From assembly GCF_042676145.1 (NCBI RefSeq), contig NZ_JBHTJW010000002.1, positions 372,001-436,000 on the forward strand: DNA of 64,000 nt. The letters are read 5' to 3'. Made by a program: the position numbers and the translations under genes. The stretch comes from Methylophilus glucosoxydans (lineage in GTDB: Bacteria > Pseudomonadota > Gammaproteobacteria > Burkholderiales > Methylophilaceae). This document shows positions 29,998-39,497 of the stretch, one piece after another (the first letter of the stretch is position 1; every line of letters begins with the position of its first letter). The notes under the pieces are model-generated. The model ran no database searches. It was not told the origin of the DNA and was given only the letters and a program-made list of their open reading frames with translations.

Positions 29998-31890
29998 TCA
30001 GGGGGCGTCTGCTTGCGCAACACTGACGGCGTTACGTCCTGACTGTTTGGCGTGATAGAGGGCCGCATCTGCCTTGACCAGCAGCTTTTCCAAGCTGGTG
30101 CTGGTATCAGAGGTGGCAGCTAAGCCAATCGAAATTGTCAGATGAAGAGCGCGGTGATTTCCAAGGTGCATTTCGGTGTTGGCTGCAGTCGTTCGCAAGC
30201 GCTCAGCGATTTCTATCGCTTGTTCTTTCTGCGTGTCGGGCAACAAGATCGCAAACTCTTCGCCACCGTAGCGGCTGATCAAATCAATATCGCGCAGCTG
30301 CGTCTGACATTGCCGGGCAAACGCTTGCAATACAACATCGCCAGCCTGGTGGCCATAGTTGTCATTAATTTTCTTGAAATGATCGATGTCTATCATCAAT
30401 AAAGCGATGGCGCCGCCACGGCGTTTGAGTCTTGCCAGCGCGATATTGGCCTCTTGGATAAAGTGGCGTCGATTGGGCAATCCGGTTAAAAAGTCTTGAT
30501 TGGCTTGCTTCTGCAATTTTTCCTGTAGCGCCTTGTACTCAGTAATATCTTGTATTTGTACGACAAAGTGCTGGAGCTGGCCGGCTTCATCTTTAATGGA
30601 GGAGTAGGTCAACAATACCCAAAGCGTATGACCTTGGCTATGAAAAAAGCGCTTTTCTACCTGATAGTTATCTCGCTGGCTAGTGAGCAGCGAGTCCAGC
30701 AGCAGATGGTCAAGTTGGTGGTCGTCAGGGTGGGTGATCTGCTGGATGGTTTTCTGGCATAACGCCGCTTCATCTTCCCCCAGCATATGGCATAAGGCCC
30801 GATTTGCCTGCATAAACCTGCCATCGAGGCCTAGCAAAGCCATGCCGATGGCTGCGGAGTCATAGGTTGAGCGAAACAGTTTTTCGGATTGAAACAGGGC
30901 GTGTGAATGTTCAGCCGCCATTCGCGCGTGTTTGCTTTCACGGCGTTGGAATACAAACAACATAGTGAATGTAAAGAGTGCAAAAATACTGAAACAGATG
31001 ATCTGAATCATGGCATTTTCGTACCAGTATCTAAAAATGCGTTCAAGGTCGCGGCTGACCGCTACCATGAGTGTGCTATGCAGTTTGAGGTCGCCGGGGG
31101 CCAGTGTGGTTTGAGCCACCATACGCTGCTGCCGGGTTGAATATAATTGACCACTAAATACGGTCACCGCTTTGCCGCTTTGGATATGCCGGGTAAAAAA
31201 TGAACCAGGGGTTGCCAGATTTGTGCCCGGCTTGAGCCCGTTATCGGGCACGCTCATGAACAGCACGCCTTTGCTGTGTATCAGGGAACTGCGGCTATCC
31301 TGCGTGTATAACACAGAGGCTAGCAGCGGTTTAAAGTATTCGGGATCCAGGATGGCAGTGACAATCCCGGAAAATTCACCTTGCTTGCCAGGAATGATCC
31401 GGGTCAGGTTGAGTATATAGTTACCGCTCATGCCGGTGAAAGGAGGGGAAACGTAAAGCCTGTCGGGATCACTAACCCGCCGGGCGGTCTGGTAATAATC
31501 ACGGTAACTGAAGTTCATGCCGAGATATTCTGGAAAACTAGTGTATATCAGTGTTCCATCGGCATCAAACACGTCAAATCCCCGTATTCCTGGCATGGTG
31601 CTCGCCATGGTTGTCAAGCGTTTGGTCGCGACTTGCTGTTGATGTTTCCACTCCGGGATTTCTTGAATAATGGCCAGTAAGGCTTGATTGGCGCCTTGAA
31701 ACTGGAAGGCCAGGTTTTTTGAAATGACATTGGCTTGCGTAATCAGGCGGTCGCGTTCATTCGCTTCAATTTGCGCATGCTCATGGTAAATATTGAGCGC
31801 AATCAAGCCGCCAAGCACAGACAGTGCGAGCACAAGTTCTATCCAGAGCACAACGGTCAAGCGAGTTAATAACTTTTTATGCGTGATCAT
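29998..31890 (-). CDS. Membrane diguanylate cyclase, Cache-PAS-GGDEF
   Basis: 630 residues. Membrane helices at about 12-32 and 290-310 bracket a periplasmic double-Cache sensor (about 35-285, with FDVFDADGTLIYTS and YVSPPFTG). A PAS domain follows (about 340-455), then GGDEF (about 465-620) with GGEEF and an intact I-site RDID. It should make c-di-GMP in response to a small extracellular ligand. It is alone on the strand, 235 bases upstream of the PAS kinase gene, and is preceded by a gap of about 300 bases. Confidence 0.9.
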   Translation of the reverse strand: MITHKKLLTRLTVVLWIELVLALSVLGGLIALNIYHEHAQIEANERDRLITQANVISKNLAFQFQGANQALLAIIQEIPEWKHQQQVATKRLTTMASTMPGIRGFDVFDADGTLIYTSFPEYLGMNFSYRDYYQTARRVSDPDRLYVSPPFTGMSGNYILNLTRIIPGKQGEFSGIVTAILDPEYFKPLLASVLYTQDSRSSLIHSKGVLFMSVPDNGLKPGTNLATPGSFFTRHIQSGKAVTVFSGQLYSTRQQRMVAQTTLAPGDLKLHSTLMVAVSRDLERIFRYWYENAMIQIICFSIFALFTFTMLFVFQRRESKHARMAAEHSHALFQSEKLFRSTYDSAAIGMALLGLDGRFMQANRALCHMLGEDEAALCQKTIQQITHPDDHQLDHLLLDSLLTSQRDNYQVEKRFFHSQGHTLWVLLTYSSIKDEAGQLQHFVVQIQDITEYKALQEKLQKQANQDFLTGLPNRRHFIQEANIALARLKRRGGAIALLMIDIDHFKKINDNYGHQAGDVVLQAFARQCQTQLRDIDLISRYGGEEFAILLPDTQKEQAIEIAERLRTTAANTEMHLGNHRALHLTISIGLAATSDTSTSLEKLLVKADAALYHAKQSGRNAVSVAQADAP

Positions 31891-32199
31891 GCGATGTTTT
31901 TTGCGCTACCAATGTTGACCAGGGCGAAGTGCGATTGTCCATAGCAGAGTAATTAGCATACTGCAATATTTACGCGATATCTATATTGTCTTTGCACGTA
32001 CGCAGTGTTCATGGCATTTTTGATGGATACCGCGCATGCGCGACGGTAGATGAGGCAGAAAATTGGCCGGCCTGTGATGGTTTGATTGGCCTGACGCAGG
32101 ATGAACTGGTTTAAGCGGCTGTTAACAGGAAGCTTTCCCGTTGTGGCCTGGCGGCAGCTGGCTTAGTCTATGCGGTCATAGGTATGCAAGAGGCCAACA
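31891..32199. other. 309-base divergent promoter region
   Basis: Lies between the cyclase start (minus) and the small exported protein (plus). No gene is evident. A 12-base palindrome CGCGCATGCGCG occurs at 32031-32042. I cannot assign promoters. Confidence 0.5.
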
Positions 32200-32466
32200 A
32201 TGAGACTTTTCACTAATGTATGGATATTGGCGACGATCTTGTCTGCAGTGGTCGGGGTGGCCTGCGCGGCAGATGCGGGCGCGACGACGCAAGATGGCCG
32301 CCCTTTTGCGAGCCTGAATGCGGAGGCCATCGCGCAGCTGAGTCCTGTCGATCAACAGGCATATGATGCCTGGAAACGGGCGTCAGCACCGCCGGTGACG
32401 ACATCTACCTATCAGGAGGACACTGGTCCCAACACCATGGATTTGTCTTCCGATTTTTCAATGTAA
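32200..32466 (+). CDS. Small exported protein, 88 aa
   Basis: A signal peptide is clear (residues 1-23, cleavage after ACA), followed by a mature part of about 65 residues that is Ala/Thr/Ser/Asp-rich with few hydrophobic residues. A short helix LNAEAIAQLSPVDQQAYDAW is the only ordered-looking part. I know no family for it. The next gene starts 43 bases on. Confidence 0.55.
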   Translation: MRLFTNVWILATILSAVVGVACAADAGATTQDGRPFASLNAEAIAQLSPVDQQAYDAWKRASAPPVTTSTYQEDTGPNTMDLSSDFSM

Positions 32467-32509
32467 CTGATTTTTGAATGTTGTGGCCGTTGCCGTTTAA
32501 AATGGCGGC

Positions 32510-33067
32510 ATGTCTGCGACCTTGATTCAACAATTTCTGCCGGGGTATCCCGCGCATTTACGTGCGCAAATTGCCCAGTTGCATGCCCAGGGCCAACTGG
32601 GCAATTATCTGCAGCAGCGTTATCCCGAGACGCACACGATTCAAAGTGACAAGGCGCTGTATGATTTTTGTAATGCGCTCAAGCAGCGCTATTTGAAAAA
32701 CGCGCCCTTGCTCGACAAGGTCTATTTCGACAACCGGCTCACCATAGAAAAGCAGACACTGGGGCTCAATGCCGCCATTTCGCGGGTGCAGGGCGGCAAG
32801 CTCAAAGCCAAAAAAGAAATCCGGATTTCGGCTTTTTTTAAAACGGCGCCGCTGGCATTTCTCAACATGATCGTGGTACACGAACTGGCACATCTCAAAG
32901 AGCGCGAGCATGACAAGGCGTTTTACCAGCTCTGTCTGCATATGGAACCCGACTACATGCAATATGAGTTTGATTGCCGGGTGTATTTGTTATGGGCCGC
33001 CCTGCAAAAACATCAGCTGGATGCCGGAAACAGTGTGCGGGCCACCTTGCCTGGCTCCAAGCCATAG
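32510..33067 (+). CDS. YgjP-like zinc metallopeptidase (DUF45)
   Basis: 185 residues. The zinc motif HELAHLKEREHDKAF (about 126-140) has the two His of HExxH plus the third His six residues on, as in the YgjP/WLM-type DUF45 proteins. The N-terminal half lacks a signal peptide, so the protein is probably cytosolic. The last 55 bases overlap the convergent end of the DUF1501 gene. YgjP-like proteins are often found with restriction loci, but I see none here. Confidence 0.82.
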   Translation: MSATLIQQFLPGYPAHLRAQIAQLHAQGQLGNYLQQRYPETHTIQSDKALYDFCNALKQRYLKNAPLLDKVYFDNRLTIEKQTLGLNAAISRVQGGKLKAKKEIRISAFFKTAPLAFLNMIVVHELAHLKEREHDKAFYQLCLHMEPDYMQYEFDCRVYLLWAALQKHQLDAGNSVRATLPGSKP

Positions 33068-34161
33068 TGTGCGCTCACCAATGCCGTGATTGCCTTATCC
33101 AGCGCCAGTGTGGGATGCAAGTCGCGCCCCTGATACAGCTGGCTGTCTTTGAGGCCGGGCCAGTCGGCGATGACTTTGCCGGCTGGCCAGCTTCGATTGC
33201 TTGCCGTGATGGCGGGCAGGGCGCCCCCAAACGCCAGCATGGCGGCCCCTGTGCCGTGGTCGGTGCCGCCTGTTCCATTGGCGGCGGCGGTGCGGCCAAA
33301 TTCGGTGGCGACGATGATCAGCGTTTGCTGCCAGTGATTTCCCAGATGCGTTTGCAGGCTGGCGAGCAGAGTGTCCAGGTCGGACAACTGTTTGCTCAGA
33401 CGGCTGTTTTGGGCGCTATGGGTATCCCAGCCGCCGGTTTCCAGCACGGCAATGCGCGGGCCGTCTGGCCGGCTTAAAAAATCACCGACCATGTTGCCCA
33501 GCGCTGCTGGTTGCTGGCTGTTTTGTCCTTGCATGCCTTTGTCCGCCATATTCTCGACTTGCATCGCACTTTCCCAGGCGGCATGTAATTGGGCATCCTG
33601 CTGGTAAAGCTGGCTGACTCTTAACAGTAAATCATCGGAGGGTTGTGGCAGCTTGGCACTGGCATAGGCATCGACCTGATAGTTGCCACGCAAGGCCAGC
33701 GGAATGGTGGGGGAAAATGCAATCGCCTCGTTTTGGGCGGGCGGCAGCAGGCCGAGCAAGCGGTTCAACCAGCCATCTTTGAGCTGATAAGCACGCGTAC
33801 CCCCACTTTCCAGCACATTCTGCCCGTCAAAATGGGAACGCTCGCGGTAGGCCGAGGCCACCGCATGTACAAACAGTGCATGTTGCTGCTGGTAAAGCGC
33901 CTTGGCCGTGACCAGCGACGGGTGTAGCGCAAATAGGCTGTCCAACTTGGTGTCATTGATGTCTTGCACGGCCAAGGCGCCACGCAAGCGCTGGTAATCG
34001 GGATCTGCATACGGAATCACGGTGTTCAAACCATCGGCCGCGCCGCGCTGGATGATGAAAATAAAGCGTTGTTCGGTCGCCGCCGCCGCAAAACTCAAGC
34101 TGGGGAGCCAGAAGGCGGCCAGCCCGGCGCCGCATAATTTCACAAATTGTCTGCGCTGCAT
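33013..34161 (-). CDS. DUF1501 exported protein (Tat substrate)
   Basis: 382 residues beginning RRQFVKLCGAG, a twin-arginine signal with cleavage near SFAAAA (about 24-28). The body is an alkaline-phosphatase/sulfatase-like DUF1501 domain: FIIQRGAADGLNTVIPY near the start, ETGGWDTHSAQNS (about 240-252) and VVATEFGRTAAANGTGGTDHG (about 280-300) supply the Asp/His metal ligands. It lies two bases after the DUF1800 gene, the usual pairing; such pairs are thought to act in the periplasm, but their substrate is unknown. Confidence 0.87.
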   Translation of the reverse strand: MQRRQFVKLCGAGLAAFWLPSLSFAAAATEQRFIFIIQRGAADGLNTVIPYADPDYQRLRGALAVQDINDTKLDSLFALHPSLVTAKALYQQQHALFVHAVASAYRERSHFDGQNVLESGGTRAYQLKDGWLNRLLGLLPPAQNEAIAFSPTIPLALRGNYQVDAYASAKLPQPSDDLLLRVSQLYQQDAQLHAAWESAMQVENMADKGMQGQNSQQPAALGNMVGDFLSRPDGPRIAVLETGGWDTHSAQNSRLSKQLSDLDTLLASLQTHLGNHWQQTLIIVATEFGRTAAANGTGGTDHGTGAAMLAFGGALPAITASNRSWPAGKVIADWPGLKDSQLYQGRDLHPTLALDKAITALVSAHYGLEPGKVARTLFPASS

Positions 34162-34163
34162 GG

Positions 34164-35549
34164 CTATCTCCTTAAAAATTCAGGGCTGACCAGCAGAAGC
34201 GCAAAACCGGTGTGCGCAGATTCGGCGCGGCTCACTTGCTGCAAGGTCTCCTGGCTGAGTCTGCCGCGCAGGACGGTATTGGCCAGCACCGCGGGTGGCA
34301 TGCTCAGCTTGGTCAGCGAAGCCAGGCGCTGCGCATACTCCACCCGGCGCAACAAGGCGTTGGAGGCGAGCCAGCTTTCGGCCACATCGTCATAACCGGC
34401 GGGGGAGCCTGGTTTCCAGATCGGTTGTCCCAGCTGGGTCATGACTTGCGAGACGCGGACATGCGAAAGGTCAATATCCAGCGCCCGTACACTGCTAATC
34501 AGCCACTCCCACGGCGTTTTAAACTTGACCGGCGTGGGCACGCGGCACTCAGGCGCTTCCATCAGCACGCGATACAGTGCAGGCAGTTGGCCCCCGGTTT
34601 GCAGATAGGTGTCGCGTAGCCGGTTAATCAGGGCGGGCGGTGGCTGGTCGCCAGCAAAATGGCAGGCCAGTTTGGTCGCTACATGCGTGGCCGTGGCCGG
34701 GGCGGCGGCCAAGTCAGTGAGGATGGCTTCGGCTTGTTGTACGCCCGGTTGCGCATAGGTTTTACCGAGTAACTGACGGACATCAGGCTCGTGCACGCGC
34801 TCATTAAAGACAAAGCCAGGATAGCGCGCATCGGTCTCGCCTGTGAGTTTGGGGCCGGGCAGGGTCCAGCCGGTCAGTGCGCGTGCAAACTCGGTCACGT
34901 CCTGTTGGCTATAACCGCTACGTACGCCCAGCGTGTGCAGTTCCAGAATTTCGCGGGCAAGGTTCTCATTGAGGCCACTTTTCTTGTCCGGCTGGCGGCG
35001 CATTTGCCGTTGTACGGCTTCGCTTTGTGGCCCGCGTGATTGCTGCTGGTCTAGGTAGATCAACATGGCCGGATGCTTCTCGACCGCAAACAACATGTCT
35101 TTAAACGTGCCCAGTACAAACGGACGGATGGCTTGCAGTTCAAACAATCCGGCCAGTTGTGTGACCTGCGATTTTTGTGCCGAGATTGCAAAATGGTTGG
35201 ACCAGAAATGCACCAGTCTTTCCACAAACGGGGTATCGGTCTGCTGCGCCACTTGCGCGCGTACCTGCACTGCCTCGGTATAGCTGTCCCGCGCTTCGTT
35301 ACGCATCTGGCGGCGCAACTGCAGTTTGTCCTCAGGCGATTCGGCCTGATTGATCATGCGCATTTCCTGCATCTCTTGCTCGATGGACGGCAGCGCTTGC
35401 TGGTATTGCTGCCACAATGGCGGCAAGGCCTGGTAACGGCTAAATTCGTCTAGCAATGCCTGCGAGACACTATTTGAGGGCGTAGTGGCCGCGGCGCGTG
35501 CGCCCAGGCCAAAACGTTGATCAATGATCAATGCGTCATCCGTCATCAT
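34164..35549 (-). CDS. DUF1800 family protein
   Basis: 461 residues with two possible ATG starts in a row at 35549 and 35546. Family features are FWSNHFAISAQK (about 111-122), MLIYLDQQQSRGPQ and NENLAREILELHTLGVRSGYSQQDVTE (family core at about 195-220), and YDDVAESWLASNALLRR near the end. It has no signal peptide, unusual if it works with the Tat-exported DUF1501 protein; hitch-hiking export is one explanation. The two genes form an operon. Confidence 0.87.
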   Translation of the reverse strand: MMTDDALIIDQRFGLGARAAATTPSNSVSQALLDEFSRYQALPPLWQQYQQALPSIEQEMQEMRMINQAESPEDKLQLRRQMRNEARDSYTEAVQVRAQVAQQTDTPFVERLVHFWSNHFAISAQKSQVTQLAGLFELQAIRPFVLGTFKDMLFAVEKHPAMLIYLDQQQSRGPQSEAVQRQMRRQPDKKSGLNENLAREILELHTLGVRSGYSQQDVTEFARALTGWTLPGPKLTGETDARYPGFVFNERVHEPDVRQLLGKTYAQPGVQQAEAILTDLAAAPATATHVATKLACHFAGDQPPPALINRLRDTYLQTGGQLPALYRVLMEAPECRVPTPVKFKTPWEWLISSVRALDIDLSHVRVSQVMTQLGQPIWKPGSPAGYDDVAESWLASNALLRRVEYAQRLASLTKLSMPPAVLANTVLRGRLSQETLQQVSRAESAHTGFALLLVSPEFLRR

Positions 35550-35775
35550 CGACTCCAGACGTGAGGGGGAACAGGAATACTAACAGCCATGGCCAGACTA
35601 ACAAAGCTGGATTACAGCGGGCTTACAATCGCACGGGGACCAGTCTTGCGTTGCGCTTGGTCAGCCGCCAAGGCTTGTCAGCGTCTGCCTGATTGAAGCG
35701 CTGTGAGTGATGTGCTACCGTGTGGTTGCCGCTTTAACCTTCTTACTCACACCATCGACTCTACACAGGCTTTTT

Positions 35776-37122
35776 ATGCAGACCCATACCCACAAGGTGC
35801 GCCGAGACCTGCTCCTGCTCTGGGCTGTGATTGCGGCCGTCTCGGCCTTGCTGGTCTGGCTGTTGATCGAACTGAGCCGCCAGGGCGCGGCCTCGCAGAT
35901 TGCTGAGGCCAGGCTGCATGCGGCTGCCAGCTGCCAGGCCATGCAACATGGGGTACACCTTGCGAGGCTGGAGAGTGCTTCTGCGCAGGCAGGCTGGCAG
36001 GCGGTGATAGATCTTGCCTTGCGCGAAGAGCCGGGCAGTGAAGGCGGCTTTTGGCGGCCAGGCCAAGGTGTGTTTGCGTATGCCTTTCCCACCTATGATG
36101 GCACCGGCGTCAAGCGTGATCCACCGGTGGCCGAACTTGAAAAAATCACTGCCACGGCCGAACTGGCCAGCCGCAGCCATCAGTTGATTCTGGAGGTGCG
36201 CCCCGGCTTGCGTGAAGCCATTGTGTTTGCTGCCTGCCCACTGACCCAAGCCCCCGGCACGTCTGTTGCCTGGGTGATGAAACGCGTGTTGCTGATTCAG
36301 GCCGAGGTACTCAATCATTTGAGCCTGGCGTTGGCGCTGCTGATAGGCCTGGTCGTGATGTCTGGCGCTTGGCTGGCCTGGATGCTGCTGCGCTGGCAGC
36401 GCCAGATGGCTGCACTGATGCAACAGCTGGCGCAGTCTGAGCGCATGGCGACGCTGGGCCGGGTTTCTGCCGGGTTGGCACATGAAATCCGTAATCCGCT
36501 GGCCACCATGCGCATGAAGGTTGAAAATGCCATGGCCGCGGCCCCTGAGCGTTATCAGCAACGCAGCCAGAGTGCCTTTGAGGCGGTGCTGGCGCAAACC
36601 TCGCGCCTCGAAAGCCTGATCTCCAGCTTGCTGGCACTGACCCATCCCTTGCAAATACACAAACAATCAGTGGATTTGCGTGCCTGGCTGACCAGCCTGA
36701 CCAGCTTGCATCAAGAGGCCATGACTACCCAGCAGGCATGCTGGAAGTTAAGCCTGAGTGATTCTGTGGTGACACGTGCTCAAGCGCAGGCCGTGCTCGA
36801 CCCAGATAAAATGGCGCAAGTGATGGACAATCTGATCCTGAATGCGCTGGCGCATATCCCCGTGGGAGGCGAGATTGAGTTGGGGCTGGACAGCGTCACT
36901 TCGGGGCACCTGCGATTGTGGGTGGCCGACAATGGCAGTGGCGTGCCCGCGCATTTGCGCCCCCAGGTGTTTGAACCTTTTAGTACGGCGCGCAGTGGTG
37001 GTACCGGCCTGGGCCTGGCCCTGGCGCGCGAAATTGTCCAGGCGCATGGCGGCGAGCTACGCCTGGCCGATACTGCCGCGGGCGCCCGTTTTGAGATTGA
37101 ATTGCCATGGCACACCTCCTGA
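35776..37122 (+). CDS. Sensor histidine kinase of an NtrC-type pair
   Basis: 448 residues from ATG 35776 (an earlier in-frame start would add 23 residues before a basic stretch and helix that look like the true N-terminus). Helices at about 14-34 and 180-200 bracket a periplasmic domain of about 145 residues. The kinase core has AHEIRNPLATMRMK, N-box DNLILNALAH, DNGSGVP and GTGLGLALAREIV. The stop lies inside the regulator gene (16-base overlap), so the two are coupled. The arrangement resembles ZraS/GlrK-type kinases. Signal unknown. Confidence 0.87.
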   Translation: MQTHTHKVRRDLLLLWAVIAAVSALLVWLLIELSRQGAASQIAEARLHAAASCQAMQHGVHLARLESASAQAGWQAVIDLALREEPGSEGGFWRPGQGVFAYAFPTYDGTGVKRDPPVAELEKITATAELASRSHQLILEVRPGLREAIVFAACPLTQAPGTSVAWVMKRVLLIQAEVLNHLSLALALLIGLVVMSGAWLAWMLLRWQRQMAALMQQLAQSERMATLGRVSAGLAHEIRNPLATMRMKVENAMAAAPERYQQRSQSAFEAVLAQTSRLESLISSLLALTHPLQIHKQSVDLRAWLTSLTSLHQEAMTTQQACWKLSLSDSVVTRAQAQAVLDPDKMAQVMDNLILNALAHIPVGGEIELGLDSVTSGHLRLWVADNGSGVPAHLRPQVFEPFSTARSGGTGLGLALAREIVQAHGGELRLADTAAGARFEIELPWHTS

Positions 37123-38456
37123 TTATTGACGATGATCCCGCCTTTAGAAGCAGCCTGTCTGAAATGCTGTCTGACCTGGGGCACCATGTGCTGGAAGCCG
37201 GCCATGTGCAGGCGGGCCTGCACTGCTTGCGGACGGCGCCGGTAGAGCTGGTGATCACCGATCTCAAACTCACCGGGGAAGACGGCTTGTCGTTTTTGCG
37301 TCAGGCGCAGGCGATCAAGGCGGTGCCATGCATCATGCTTACCGCCTACGCCAGTGGCAGCAATACGATTGAGGCCATGCGGCTGGGGGCGTTTGACCAT
37401 TTGACCAAGCCCGTTTCACGGCAGAAGCTGATGGAAACCTTGCAACGCGCACTGCCCGAGCGCAGCGCTGACCGCGAGTCTCGCCCGGAGGCCGACGCGT
37501 CGCTGACCGCAGATAACCCAACGGCGGAACGTTTGATAGGCAACAGTGAATGCATGCGCGAGGTGTTCAAACACATCGGCCTGGCTGCGGCGACCGAGGC
37601 AACCGTGCTGATTTTGGGCGAGACTGGTACCGGCAAGGAAGAGGTGGCGCGTGCACTGCACCGTAACAGCTTGCGCGCCCATGGCCCTTTTGTCGCCGTC
37701 AACTGTGCCGCCATCCCGGCAGAATTGATGGAAAGCGAGCTGTTTGGGCATGTCAAAGGCGCGTTCACAGGGGCGGTGGCTGACCGTAAAGGTTATTTGC
37801 GGCAAGCGACTGGCGGCACCCTGTTCCTCGACGAGATTGGCGATATGCCGCTGGCGCTGCAAGCCAAGATTTTGCGGGTGCTGGAGGCGCGCGAGTTTAG
37901 CCCGGTTGGCGCACAAACGGTGCTTGCGCTGGATGCGCGTATCATTGCTGCCACCCATAGAGACTTGCCCGCCGCCGTCCGCGCTGGGCAGTTTCGTGAA
38001 GATTTATGGTACCGGCTGCAGGTGATGCCGATTGCCTTGCCACCACTACGCGCGCGCGGTGAAGACCTGTTGCTGCTGGCGCAGCATTTTTTGGCCAGTG
38101 AAGCTGCGGGTACCCCCAAGCGTCTGACCGCTGAAGCCGCACAACAGCTGGTACAACATGACTGGCCGGGGAATATCCGCGAACTCCGCAACACCATCGC
38201 GCGCGCGCAGATTTTGAGTCATCATGCCTGGATCGAGGCTGAACATATTTCTTTTACGCCACGTCCTCAAGCGGCAGATGCTTCTGGTCGTGGCGCCGCC
38301 ACCGGCACGCTGGCCGAGACCCTGCAGCAAGTCGAGCGCGAGATGATAGAGCGCGCATTGCGCGAGAGCGGTGACAACCGCAGTGAAGCGGCGCGTAAAC
38401 TGGGGTTGTCCCGTCAGCAACTTTACCGCAAGCTCGAAGAACATGGCCTGACATAA
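37107..38456 (+). CDS. NtrC-family sigma-54 response regulator
   Basis: 449 residues: receiver (1-120, Asp in LVITDLKLTG about 52), AAA+ domain with GETGTGKEEVARAL (Walker A), the sigma-54 contact loop GAFTGA (intact) and LFLDEIGD, and a C-terminal Fis-type HTH (DNRSEAARKLGLSRQQLYRKL). It should activate sigma-54 promoters on phosphorylation by the preceding kinase. Right after its stop come two matching 17-bp palindromes and a consensus -24/-12 promoter, so the next gene is its obvious target. Confidence 0.9.
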   Translation: MAHLLIIDDDPAFRSSLSEMLSDLGHHVLEAGHVQAGLHCLRTAPVELVITDLKLTGEDGLSFLRQAQAIKAVPCIMLTAYASGSNTIEAMRLGAFDHLTKPVSRQKLMETLQRALPERSADRESRPEADASLTADNPTAERLIGNSECMREVFKHIGLAAATEATVLILGETGTGKEEVARALHRNSLRAHGPFVAVNCAAIPAELMESELFGHVKGAFTGAVADRKGYLRQATGGTLFLDEIGDMPLALQAKILRVLEAREFSPVGAQTVLALDARIIAATHRDLPAAVRAGQFREDLWYRLQVMPIALPPLRARGEDLLLLAQHFLASEAAGTPKRLTAEAAQQLVQHDWPGNIRELRNTIARAQILSHHAWIEAEHISFTPRPQAADASGRGAATGTLAETLQQVEREMIERALRESGDNRSEAARKLGLSRQQLYRKLEEHGLT

Positions 38457-38467
38457 GCGCTGACAGC

Positions 38468-38507
38468 TGTCCGCCCAGCGGACAGTGTTGTGTCACCAAA
38501 GCGGACA
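38468..38507. promoter_or_regulatory. Tandem enhancer sites TGTC-N9-GACA
   Basis: Site 1 (38468-38484) is a perfect 7-3-7 palindrome TGTCCGC-CCA-GCGGACA; site 2 (38491-38507) shares the GCGGACA arm and TGTC end. Centres are 23 bp apart, about two helical turns, and 60-85 bp before the -24 box, as in NtrC-type enhancers. Confidence 0.75.
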
Positions 38508-38557
38508 AGTGCGCCAGGGTTTATTTTCAAGCAATTGATTTAAAATAACTTTTTATC

Positions 38558-38573
38558 TGGCATGCCCCTTGCA
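38558..38573 (+). promoter_or_regulatory. Sigma-54 promoter (-24/-12)
   Basis: TGGCATGCCCCTTGCA matches the consensus TGGCACG-N4-TTGCA at nearly every fixed base and with the correct spacing. It is 40 bases before the start codon of the secreted repeat protein. Confidence 0.85.
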
Positions 38574-38612
38574 ATAGAGGAGATAACCTCTATCCATGAC
38601 AAGGAGCATTTC

Positions 38613-39455
38613 ATGTTAACTTCTTCTGTATGTACACGTAGCAGCCATCTTGCACGCGGCAGTCGTCCTCTGCGCGCCGCGCTGCTCGTCACCACCCTAA
38701 GTATGACCCTGCAAGCATTTGCCTTGCCGCCCTTAGCTGCGAATTCTTCTCCGCTGACGCCTGCGCCACTTAATCTGGGACCAGGCGCATCAGCACCACT
38801 GGCGCCTGCGCCTATGGTCCCCGTTTCGCTTGCGCCTGCAGGCGCGCTGGATTTACAGGCGACGGCGGCGCTGCCCGCGGTAGCTGAGGCGACTGTCAAG
38901 TCCATCCTGTTTAATCCGTATGGGGAAGCGGATGGCTTGCGCTTGGCGAATGACGTGATTGTCAAATTCCCCCCGCACCGTTCGCAGGCCTTGCTAGGCG
39001 CTGTGCAACCCGGCCAGCATGTGCGTATTCTCGGGCATGCTGAAACGCCAGCCATTGTTAAAGCCGATGCCATTATCAATGTGACCACCGGCAATATTGT
39101 GGTGGACCAGCCACCCGCCAATAACCTGCCATTGTTACCCCCACATTTGCGGGCGCAGTCATTGCAGCCGCTGCAGGTGGAAGGCAAGGTCGATTTGATC
39201 CTGAATGGTCCGCGTGGCGAAGTCGATGGTGTCATCCTGGATAACCAGAGCATTGTTCACTTTCCGCCTGAAAGCCTGAGTATGCCATTGCGCCCAGGGC
39301 TGCGTATTGCGGTGGCTGGTCTAGGGACCAGGACGGCCAATGGTGTGTCGCTGGAGGCGATCCGCATGGGAAGCTCCGCCGCTACGATGCAGCCACTCTA
39401 TGCGCCCGCGGCCCCAGCTTGCCAGCCAGCGGCTGCGGTAGCCGGCCAGTGCTAG
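38613..39455 (+). CDS. Secreted protein with two beta-rich repeats, sigma-54 controlled
   Basis: 280 residues from ATG 38613, preceded by AAGGAG. A long signal peptide (to about residue 38) precedes a Pro/Ala-rich linker (about 40-85). Two similar beta-rich units of about 60 residues follow, each with [F/N]-[NG]-P-x-G-E-x-DGLxLxNDxIVxFPP (first about 95, second about 195), resembling DUF5666-type OB-fold domains. No cysteine pairs or catalytic motif stand out, apart from a Cys at the very end. It has its own sigma-54 promoter downstream of the two-component genes. Function unknown. Confidence 0.75.
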   Translation: MLTSSVCTRSSHLARGSRPLRAALLVTTLSMTLQAFALPPLAANSSPLTPAPLNLGPGASAPLAPAPMVPVSLAPAGALDLQATAALPAVAEATVKSILFNPYGEADGLRLANDVIVKFPPHRSQALLGAVQPGQHVRILGHAETPAIVKADAIINVTTGNIVVDQPPANNLPLLPPHLRAQSLQPLQVEGKVDLILNGPRGEVDGVILDNQSIVHFPPESLSMPLRPGLRIAVAGLGTRTANGVSLEAIRMGSSAATMQPLYAPAAPACQPAAAVAGQC

Positions 39456-39497
39456 TCCCTGATTTAGCCCAGGCCAACGCTTCATCCGGCGTCGCCT

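Noticed and set aside
32031..32042. Palindrome CGCGCATGCGCG
   Set aside because: A GC-rich palindrome of this length can arise by chance; not near a readable promoter element.
35761..36666. 301-aa minus-strand frame over the histidine kinase
   Set aside because: His/Gln/Arg-rich, with no family motif; antisense shadow of the kinase.
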